13,390 nucleotides of DNA from Chitinophagaceae bacterium (lineage in GTDB: Bacteria > Bacteroidota > Bacteroidia > Chitinophagales > Chitinophagaceae): assembly GCA_023229465.1 (NCBI GenBank), contig JALNZE010000039.1:1-13390 (forward strand). Reading direction: 5' to 3'. The translations under genes and the position numbers were made by a program. A model generated the notes under the pieces. The model did no database searches. It was not told the origin of the DNA and was given only the letters and a program-made list of their open reading frames with translations. Below are positions 7,295 to 13,113 of the stretch, in pieces. How positions within the stretch are numbered: the first letter of the stretch is position 1; each line of letters begins with the position of its first letter.

Positions 7295-9629
7295 CCTTAT
7301 ACTTTTCCATGGTCAATCGTGCCATCAGGTAACTAACCGTTGACTCTGCGCCCTGGTTGAGGTTCACATGAGTTTCCTCCAGCCCGTCGTAACAGCCGCC
7401 TGTACATGGATTATAAATAATTTGATGTAACCAGTTGTTTCCTAAAAACCAGTTAAATGCAGTTTCCATTTTCAGGCGGTAGTCTTCGTCCATAAATACA
7501 TCGTAAAATTCACTTAATGTCATTATGGTATAGGCAACGTCAATGGGTTGTTTGCCAAAATGACCGGCTTCCTTCCCCTTTTGCAGCCAGTTTTTGTTGG
7601 AAATTACTTCTATCCCGTTTTCATTAAAAGTTTGTGACAATAGAAAATCAAACGACGATATGGCGATTTCTTTATAAATTGTTTCTCCGGTCAACAACCA
7701 GGCATATAGCATGGCCTCAGGCAATATGCTGTTGGCATACGTAAGATAACCCTCAAACCATTCCCATTTTTCGATCGATTCATGCTTATACATCTGAACC
7801 ATGCGATTGGCGAGTGTTTTTAAAAGGACGAGATTTTCCGGAGACTTTGTGGTGCTATGATAGTAATATAACCCTTTTATAACGAAAGCCATAGCCCGTG
7901 TAGAGTACACCGTGCCAATACGAAGCAGGGATTTTTCAATAATTGTTTCGGCCTCTGATATGATTTCACCGGGTAACAGGCCGGTTAATGATACTAAATA
8001 TCCTAAAGCCCAAACCGCCCTTCCATTGGCATCATCCAAATTGGCGACTTTGTTTTGATCGGTAAATTTGTTATCCTTATCTACATAATTTAGAAAGTCG
8101 CCGGCAGGTTGCAGACAAAGTTTTATAAAACTGAGATATTTTTGTATGTCATATACACTCTCTTCATCGCCTGTCAATTTGAAATACATACATGTGGCGA
8201 TCAGGGCCCTGGCATTATCATCCAGGGTATAACCCGAACTTATATCAGGTTGATTGATTTTTGAAAACTGAATCATTCCAACATTGGTTGTCATTTTTAT
8301 CAGGTGATCCAGGCTGATTGCCGGCAGGTTATACTGTATTGTATTTTTATCAGCGGCAATTTTTTTGAATAACAAAGCGTGCGCAATGGCTGAATTTTCC
8401 CAGGCTGTGGAAACTATTTTCTCCAGGGTATTTGAACTGATATTCTTTCGTAACGGCTCATCATTGAGTAACCGGATAACGCCATCGGCTAATTGTTGTG
8501 AGTTGCGAAAATCAAAAATAATTCCTGTATCCTCAGTCAATACTTCCCGTGCATGAGGAATAGGTGTAGAAATGATGGGGCAGGCGCAACTCATGGCATA
8601 TGCAAAAGTACCGCTTACAGCCTGGTTAGGATTGTTGTTGGTAAACAGATAAATATCGGTAAGCTGTAAATATTCGAGCAATTTCGGCAATGCCAGATAA
8701 CTGTTTATAAATTTTACATGGTGGGTTAGGTTATATAGTATTACTTTATCTTCAAGGCTGTTCCGATATTTTTCCCCTTCCGATTTCACAACTTCGGGAT
8801 GGGTTTTGCCAATTACCAGAAATACTATATCAGGGCTATTTTTTACAATGGCTGGCAATGCTTCTAATGTAGTTTCAATACTCTTTCCCGAACTTAGCAG
8901 GCCGAACGTAGTAAGGACTTTCCGTCCGTTTAATCCATATTTTTTTTTCAAAAATTCTTTACTTAAATGGGGCACCAAATGGGTGCCGTGCGCTATCACT
9001 GATATTTTTTCCTGTTGCACACCATAATCATCCATTAAAATCTGAGCCGAATTATGGGTCATTACGATGATTGACTCGCAAATAACTGCAATACTTTTTA
9101 TTTTTGATTTTAACTCTTCATCAGGATGAGGCAGTACCGTATGAAAAACAATAACAACCGATTTTGAAAGTTCATATAAAAATTGCAGAAATGCATGTTC
9201 CTGTAATTTAAAAAAGCCAAACTCATGCTGGATCAAGACGATTTTAATGTGATTGTCTTTATTGATTTTTATTGCAAATTTTGGATATTCGGCTGCTAAT
9301 GATGCATTAAGAATATATTTTACTTCACGGGGATATGAATAATTTGCATCTCCTGTTTCCAATGCACAGACTTTTATGGAAAATGAATTGCTGAATTTAT
9401 TATTAAGGGCCTTTATCAAATCCTGGGAATAGGTTGCTATGCCACATTCCCTCGGTGGATAGGAGGTAATAAACAAGATTTCAGCCAGGTCATCGGTATG
9501 ATCTTGTATAGAATTTTGTTTACTTTTTATTGGAGTAATTATGGGATTTACTGTATTTTTCACGCCAAACAATTGTTCGTAATGGGTTACACCATTATCC
9601 AACTGATTGAAAACGGTTTTATTTTTCAT
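7287..9629 (-). CDS. Bifunctional-looking protein: GT4 glycosyltransferase fused to a C-terminal alpha/alpha-toroid domain
   Basis: The 780-residue protein has two parts. Residues about 45-410 are a GT4 glycosyltransferase: EILFITSYPPRECGIATYS at the start of the acceptor domain, TTFGLLSSGKSIETTLEALP at the donor-domain entry, and SGTFAYAMSCACPIISTP in the nucleotide-sugar region. Residues about 430-780 form an all-helical domain of alpha/alpha-toroid type, with repeated helix-pair signatures: SSGYTLDDNARALIATCMYF, LDDANGRAVWALGYL, WFEGYLTYANSILPEAMLYA and QGAESTVSYLMARL. The acidic and aromatic motifs suggest a carbohydrate-active or carbohydrate-binding role, but no catalytic residues can be assigned. 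The N-terminal 40 residues look unstructured. The start overlaps the GH130 stop by 11 bp, so the two proteins are probably made together and act on the same glycan. Confidence 0.85.
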   Translation of the reverse strand: MKNKTVFNQLDNGVTHYEQLFGVKNTVNPIITPIKSKQNSIQDHTDDLAEILFITSYPPRECGIATYSQDLIKALNNKFSNSFSIKVCALETGDANYSYPREVKYILNASLAAEYPKFAIKINKDNHIKIVLIQHEFGFFKLQEHAFLQFLYELSKSVVIVFHTVLPHPDEELKSKIKSIAVICESIIVMTHNSAQILMDDYGVQQEKISVIAHGTHLVPHLSKEFLKKKYGLNGRKVLTTFGLLSSGKSIETTLEALPAIVKNSPDIVFLVIGKTHPEVVKSEGEKYRNSLEDKVILYNLTHHVKFINSYLALPKLLEYLQLTDIYLFTNNNPNQAVSGTFAYAMSCACPIISTPIPHAREVLTEDTGIIFDFRNSQQLADGVIRLLNDEPLRKNISSNTLEKIVSTAWENSAIAHALLFKKIAADKNTIQYNLPAISLDHLIKMTTNVGMIQFSKINQPDISSGYTLDDNARALIATCMYFKLTGDEESVYDIQKYLSFIKLCLQPAGDFLNYVDKDNKFTDQNKVANLDDANGRAVWALGYLVSLTGLLPGEIISEAETIIEKSLLRIGTVYSTRAMAFVIKGLYYYHSTTKSPENLVLLKTLANRMVQMYKHESIEKWEWFEGYLTYANSILPEAMLYAWLLTGETIYKEIAISSFDFLLSQTFNENGIEVISNKNWLQKGKEAGHFGKQPIDVAYTIMTLSEFYDVFMDEDYRLKMETAFNWFLGNNWLHQIIYNPCTGGCYDGLEETHVNLNQGAESTVSYLMARLTMEKYKDV

Positions 9630-10662
9630 TTTTCGCAGTATAGGTTAATAATTCTGCCAATAATGCGGATAAACTCACAGAGGCACAGGCAATATGTGAA
9701 TCCGCCGCTCCATAATAAATAAATAAGGTACTTCCAAACAAGGCAGTGCCGGTAGGAAAAACTACATTATTCATGTCTCCTTTTAATTCCCATTTGTATT
9801 CAGGTGAGAACAAAGCATACGGCAACCGGGCTATTTCTTTTTCAGGATTATTTAAATCCAATAGGCCAGCACAGGCAGAATATACAAGCCCTCTTTCAGT
9901 TTTTTTCACTCCATGGTAAATCAACAGCCAACCGTGTTCTGTTTCAATTGGAGGGCAACCACCGCCAATGTAGCTTGACTCGTGCGCATAAACAGGGTCG
10001 AGCACAATATGTTCCTGCAGGAGGAGAAAATAGTTTTCCCAAAATTCTTTGTTGAGTTCCTTTAAGCTATTTATAGAAACAATTTGGATGCCGGGTCTGA
10101 TACGGTGAAGAAACACCAATTTACCATTAATTTTTCGGGGAAAGAACATTACATTTTTATCCCACAACATAATTTTTTTGTCAGGATCTGCTTTCTGGTA
10201 GTAAAACTTATGATTACGGTAATAATTTTCGTTTACTTTACCGGCCGATTCAGCAAGGAATACAAATTGTGCATACGTAATGGGAGGAACAATGATCCCC
10301 TGTTTTTCGAAATGCATTAAATCTTTTGAAGTAGCTAAAGCCCCTCGGGCATTTGTCCCATCGTACCCAGTATATGTCATATAAAACAGGTCGTCAATCT
10401 TTACCATACGCGCATCTTCAACACCATGCGATTCATATTCGAATTTAGGAACCATGAAAGGCTTAGCCCACCGTTCAGCAACTGTCAACGGGCCATCCAG
10501 CCTACAATAGCCAATACTCGAATGATTTCCTTTTCGCACAGCCCGGTAAAAAAGATGAACGTTGTCGCCTTCGCGCATTACTGCGGGATTTAATACCCCA
10601 TCATTTTCAAATTCCAAATCGGTCTTTGTTAATAATATGCCTTCTTTTTTAACCTCTATCAT
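9619..10662 (-). CDS. GH130 family beta-mannoside phosphorylase/hydrolase-like protein
   Basis: The 347-residue protein has the five-bladed propeller features of GH130. NPAVMREGDNVHLFYRAV lies at 25-42, and VEDARMVKIDDLFYMTYTGYD at 81-101, where D83 matches the catalytic Asp of the ED(P/A)R motif. RIRPGIQIV lies mid-protein, followed by IGGGCPPIETEHGWLLIYHG, with the His and Arg region that binds phosphate or substrate, and a C-terminal FPTGTALFGSTLFIYYGAAD. GH130 enzymes mostly cleave beta-mannosidic bonds, many by phosphorolysis. Such genes are often found beside GT4 genes and are often misnamed Cry7Aa-like. There is no signal peptide, so it acts in the cytoplasm. Phosphorylase versus hydrolase and the exact linkage cannot be decided here. 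It follows the 61-residue gene with no gap. Confidence 0.9.
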   Translation of the reverse strand: MIEVKKEGILLTKTDLEFENDGVLNPAVMREGDNVHLFYRAVRKGNHSSIGYCRLDGPLTVAERWAKPFMVPKFEYESHGVEDARMVKIDDLFYMTYTGYDGTNARGALATSKDLMHFEKQGIIVPPITYAQFVFLAESAGKVNENYYRNHKFYYQKADPDKKIMLWDKNVMFFPRKINGKLVFLHRIRPGIQIVSINSLKELNKEFWENYFLLLQEHIVLDPVYAHESSYIGGGCPPIETEHGWLLIYHGVKKTERGLVYSACAGLLDLNNPEKEIARLPYALFSPEYKWELKGDMNNVVFPTGTALFGSTLFIYYGAADSHIACASVSLSALLAELLTYTAKNEK

Positions 10663-10848
10663 TTAGATTAAATCATTTGACTGAAAAGATTTAATTTCTG
10701 TTCCTTCATGCAAAGTGGTAAGCACAATCTGCTTATCGGTACTTTTTAAAAGAATCATTGCGTTAAGTTCCCCCTCTGCCCAAAAATGTTCAAGTTTCAT
10801 CTTTTCAATTAAGGTTGGCAAATCGAAAATGAGCAATTCTTTTCTCAT
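10663..10848 (-). CDS. Small protein of 61 residues, possibly the N-terminal half of a cupin-like protein
   Basis: The protein reads through strands such as LNAMILLKSTDKQIVLTTLHEGTEIKSF and ends at SNDLI. The pattern of a short helix followed by beta strands with LHEGTEIKSF resembles the start of small cupin-like proteins of Bacteroidota, in which a longer beta barrel would follow. Here a stop comes immediately and the GH130 ATG is adjacent (TAA directly followed by ATG). It may therefore be a truncated cupin that lost its C-terminal strands. The cupin similarity is from memory and weak; no metal-binding histidine cluster is present. Position and spacing (16 bp after the YtxH gene) support real translation in the operon. 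Confidence 0.5.
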   Translation of the reverse strand: MRKELLIFDLPTLIEKMKLEHFWAEGELNAMILLKSTDKQIVLTTLHEGTEIKSFQSNDLI

Positions 10849-10864
10849 GTTAATGTTTTTATCC

Positions 10865-11143
10865 TCAACCCTTAGCAGTTTTCACGTCCTTTTCCACTTC
10901 TTCTAATTTGGTCTTACCCTGTTCAGCAAAGTCGGAAACTTCTTCCTTTACCTCTTCGAATTTTTCGGAGATGCTGTCCAGAAATTCATTGAATTTTGCT
11001 TTTAATGCATCCGCATAGTCCTCTCCTTTTTTAGATATTTTCTTTCGGGTATCCGAACCTTTATCGGGGGCAAATAGAACCCCTAACATTGCACCGGCAG
11101 CAATGCCTGCCAATACGCCTAATAATACTTTTCCTCCACTCAT
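10865..11143 (-). CDS. YtxH-domain small membrane-anchored stress protein
   Basis: The 92-residue protein begins with a single glycine- and alanine-rich transmembrane helix (VLLGVLAGIAAGAMLGVLFAP, about residues 6-26). APDKGSDTRKKISKKGEDY follows, the classic YtxH junction. The rest is a highly charged amphipathic coiled coil (about 38-88) with repeated Lys and Glu heptads. YtxH proteins are general-stress proteins of unknown mechanism in Bacillus and are widespread in Bacteroidota. The protein heads the glycan operon and has the shared 44-bp element 67 bp upstream of its ATG. Its link to the enzymes downstream is regulatory rather than an obvious metabolic one. Confidence 0.88.
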   Translation of the reverse strand: MSGGKVLLGVLAGIAAGAMLGVLFAPDKGSDTRKKISKKGEDYADALKAKFNEFLDSISEKFEEVKEEVSDFAEQGKTKLEEVEKDVKTAKG

Positions 11144-11183
11144 GATTTCTGTTATTAATGATGAATTAAATAATTCTATGAAT

Positions 11184-11254
11184 CAAAGATGAGTCTCTCA
11201 ATGCTGATAAGCGTTACACAATTCCGGGAAAGAGTTACATAATTCACACATTAA
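11184..11254 (-). promoter_or_regulatory. Shared 44-bp element with -7 box, copy 3 (YtxH/glycan operon)
   Basis: On the plus strand, GTTACACAATT starts at 11213 and GTTACATAATT at 11234, the cleanest pair of the three, spaced 21 bp, followed by CACACATT. Toward the YtxH gene, CATCTTTG (11184-11191) lies 19 bp away and the ATG lies 67 bp away. The element is inside the last codons of the archaemetzincin-like frame, so it doubles as its coding sequence. Confidence 0.75.
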
Positions 11255-11620
11255 TTCTGCCTGGCATTTGATGCAAAGATTTGAGTTTTTTTGGTCAATA
11301 CCTTCAACATAGGTGCTGGAACCCATTACGCAGGCGGGAACATGACAATGGATTAAGCCGAAGGTATGGCCGAGTTCATGGATAATCTCTTTTGTAAATC
11401 GGGTTAAGAGATAATTATCGATCTCTTTCAATCCATATCGCTCATTACTAAGTCTGTAAATCGATGCAATTGCAGTCCTTCCTCCTAAAAACGCCTGCCC
11501 GAAAATGTACGTCAGAATGGGAATAAAAAGATCTACATAGAATAATCCTCGAAATAACCAAATGAAATTAGTTCTATGCCAAGAACTCCCTCGACGACCT
11601 TTGAACCGCTGCATCAACAT
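11198..11620 (-). pseudogene. Archaemetzincin-like zinc metalloprotease, N-terminally truncated
   Basis: The frame encodes the C-terminal half of an archaemetzincin (AmzA): FYVDLFIPILTYIFGQAFLG at 27-46, then HELGHTFGLIHCHVPACVM at 81-99 and CIKC at 116-119. H81, H85 and H91 are the catalytic zinc ligands and E82 the catalytic base. C92, C97, C116 and C119 form the second, structural zinc site. Family members carry roughly 60-80 more residues in front. Here an in-frame stop precedes the ATG, and the first 25 residues have no clear counterpart. The last 20 residues (after CIKC) are an unusual tail that coincides with the promoter element at 11211-11254. A truncated relic with an intact active site is the best reading; an active short form cannot be excluded. 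Confidence 0.7.
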
Positions 11621-12044
11621 CTGTCAAAGGCATTTTTATAAACAGCGAACCCAGGACTTCTTCGCTTAAATTATGTGCATGGCATGCGGTGGTGTTATAA
11701 CAGGATGGCTCATTGAGAATCGGTGACCGTATTAAAAGATGCCTTGAGTTTTTGTCTGTCTGGCTCATCAGGCATTCACTGTGGCTGTTTATGATCCGAT
11801 ATGATTTTTCTTTTCTTGGAAACATCGTCCCGATATCGGTATGGCTTCCATTCTGATGGATGACCGTGTTTATATAACCCTCATTAACCGACCTGAAAAT
11901 GATACTATTAGATACAAGTAGGAAAATAGACAATATACCGATAACCAGAACAACGCGGCTATAAATCGATAATCGGAACTGAATGTATTTTTTTTTAAGT
12001 GATGGACCTCCGATTCTGCTTTTGTATTTATTTTTTCTGAACAT
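11574..12044 (-). pseudogene. N-terminal sensor part of a probable membrane sensor kinase, truncated before the kinase
   Basis: This 156-residue frame has a basic N-terminus, one transmembrane helix at about 31-50 (VVLVIGILSIFLLVSNSIIF) and then a presumably periplasmic domain. The domain ends with NEPSCYNTTACHAH (114-124), EVLGSLFIKMPLTDVDAAV and a stop. SPILNEPSC...CH followed by VLGSL and D-x-D-x-A resembles haem-binding or redox-sensing input domains of bacterial sensor histidine kinases. There a second membrane helix and the kinase would follow. The earlier cysteine site reads CLMSQ (91-95) where a CxxCH would be expected, so it looks decayed. The frame ends where the archaemetzincin frame begins, with an overlap of 47 bases. 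Kinase assignment is from resemblance of the sensor part only. Confidence 0.5.
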
Positions 12045-12124
12045 GATTTTTTTAATTCCTTAATCAGATCGATCCTCGTAAATCTACGCATTAAGGATCA
12101 TAAAGTGTTGAATTTTTCAATATT

Positions 12125-12172
12125 TCAATCGGTACTGTTTAAAAAATCCTTCTGGAAGTCCTGCCAAAGTTC
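12125..12172 (-). pseudogene. Duplicate of the C-terminus of the 67-residue gene
   Basis: After the stop of the 67-residue gene, the same frame continues with ELWQDFQKDFLNSTD and a stop. This mirrors the gene's own ending, EVWEEFQTNFIDTSK, position for position: the W, both F and the Q are identical and the other differences are mostly conservative. The DNA is also alignable. It looks like the leftover tail of a tandem paralogue. The rest of 12045-12199 holds no gene I can recognise. Confidence 0.55.
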
Positions 12173-12199
12173 GCAAATCCGTCCATTTTTTGTTTTTGG

Positions 12200-12403
12200 T
12201 TATTTGGATGTATCGATAAAGTTGGTTTGGAATTCTTCCCAAACTTCAGGTCCGAGGTTCTCCAGGAGGTGATCGGTAATTTCACCGCCATCCTGAAGAA
12301 TAACATAAGCGTATTCAGGAGCGTTGGGTTTTATGGCAGTGGCCAGAAAATCTTTTAGCCGCGAAAATTCATTCTTTAGCCATTCTGTATATTGTTCAGC
12401 CAT
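12200..12403 (-). CDS. Small acidic protein of 67 residues, unknown function
   Basis: The protein is not recognised. It is predicted mostly helical, with an amphipathic N-terminal helix (EQYTEWLKNEFSRLKDFL). A middle segment, YAYVILQDGGEITDHLLENLG, could form a strand and a helix, and the acidic, aromatic end is EVWEEFQTNFID. There is no signal peptide or membrane segment. It follows the 84-residue gene by 41 bp on the same strand, so the two may form a pair. The existence of a second, diverged copy of its C-terminus downstream argues that the reading frame is real and was once duplicated. The frame is also open further upstream without a stop, so the ATG at 12403 is only the most plausible start. 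Confidence 0.5.
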   Translation of the reverse strand: MAEQYTEWLKNEFSRLKDFLATAIKPNAPEYAYVILQDGGEITDHLLENLGPEVWEEFQTNFIDTSK

Positions 12404-12444
12404 GAAAAGGAACTGGGTTTCCCTCAGCCAATTCGTGGGTTCAA

Positions 12445-12699
12445 TCAGATAAATCCTGAAAGCGGTGCGCTGATAATTAATCGTTTGCCTTTTTGAATGA
12501 TGGTCAGAATGTGTTCCCCCCTTTTAACCTTATCCGGGTTTTTAATAATCTGAGAGAACTCTTCCGCAGATATACCCTGCCGGACTATTTCATTCAGGAA
12601 GGGATTCCTGGAATTGATAACAAGCACTATAGCGTCGCGGCCTACAACCATTTTCCACTGCGGTCCTTCGCTGATTGCGCTATATTGCCTGCCTGGCAT
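12445..12699 (-). CDS. Hypothetical protein of 84 residues
   Basis: The protein is not recognised. It has alternating strand-like segments (QWKMVVGRDAIVLVINS; HILTIIQKGKRLIISAP) around a helical part (NEIVRQGISAEEFSQIIKNP). This gives a small alpha/beta protein with a basic patch (DKVKRGEH and KGKR). The size and the charged beta segments are compatible with a small toxin-like or nucleic-acid-binding protein, but nothing in the sequence proves that. It is divergent to the plus-strand antitoxin gene, and the 112 bp between them (12700-12810) probably hold promoters for both. The ATG at 12699 is the first in frame after the intergenic stretch. Confidence 0.45.
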   Translation of the reverse strand: MPGRQYSAISEGPQWKMVVGRDAIVLVINSRNPFLNEIVRQGISAEEFSQIIKNPDKVKRGEHILTIIQKGKRLIISAPLSGFI

Positions 12700-12777
12700 T
12701 GAAACAGCAGTGCTGCACCGATGAGTACTTGTCTTTTATCGGTTGCGTTTGTTTTTCTATTCCACTTGTAGATGGTG

Positions 12778-12806
12778 TTTGTTCCTAGAAAAATGGCTTA
12801 TCTTCG
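12778..12806 (+). promoter_or_regulatory. Candidate promoter of the toxin-antitoxin operon
   Basis: TTTG at 12778-12781 is followed after 17 bp by TATCTTCG at 12799-12806, close to the Bacteroidota -33/-7 pattern (TTTG, TAnnTTTG). Transcription would start near 12813. That would put the ATG at 12811 at or before the transcript start and favour the ATG at 12823 as the true start. The inter-box spacing is a little short. Confidence 0.4.
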
Positions 12807-12822
12807 TGGTATGTCCGAAAAA

Positions 12823-13113
12823 ATGAAACCGGTTTTTAACAAGCGCATTTTCTGGGATGTCAATTTTGAGAAATTGGACTATGATCTCAGGGCTAATTTT
12901 GTTATTGAACGGGTGTTTGAGCGGGGCGATGTTGATGATATCCGCCAGTGCCGACGGTATTATGGCGATGAAAAAGTGGCACAGGCTTTATTGAATGCAA
13001 AATATCTTCCATTACATACCATACATTTTGCCAGTGCGATAATCGATAAACCATTGAATGAATTCAGATGTTACATACTGAGACAGTTGAACCCAGGACT
13101 TTTTCCCTACTGA
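12823..13113 (+). CDS. DUF6922-type antitoxin of an AbiE-like type IV toxin-antitoxin pair
   Basis: From the ATG at 12823 the protein is 96 residues and starts MKPVFNKRIFWDVNFEKLDYD, then continues with ANFVIERVFERGDVDDIRQC. This FWD...ERVFERG...DD pattern is the DUF6922 domain. These proteins commonly sit directly in front of AbiEii-type nucleotidyltransferases. The frame is also open from ATGs at 12772 and 12811, but those lie within or before the candidate promoter. The family N-terminus begins near MKPVF, so 12823 is preferred. The 3' end overlaps the toxin start by 46 bases in another frame, a tight coupling typical of toxin-antitoxin pairs. In type IV systems the antitoxin may counteract the toxin indirectly and also repress the operon; neither can be seen here. 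Confidence 0.75.
   Translation: MKPVFNKRIFWDVNFEKLDYDLRANFVIERVFERGDVDDIRQCRRYYGDEKVAQALLNAKYLPLHTIHFASAIIDKPLNEFRCYILRQLNPGLFPY

Noticed and set aside
9570..9600. Single half-site GTTACACCATT near the start of the fused glycosyltransferase gene
   Set aside because: It lies in coding sequence, has no second repeat at 21 bp and no -7 box at the required distance; likely chance.
11870..12091. 73-codon minus-strand frame with a hydrophobic segment
   Set aside because: It overlaps the sensor-domain frame in another register; the hydrophobicity comes from the same transmembrane-coding DNA. The sensor frame has family-like motifs and this one does not.
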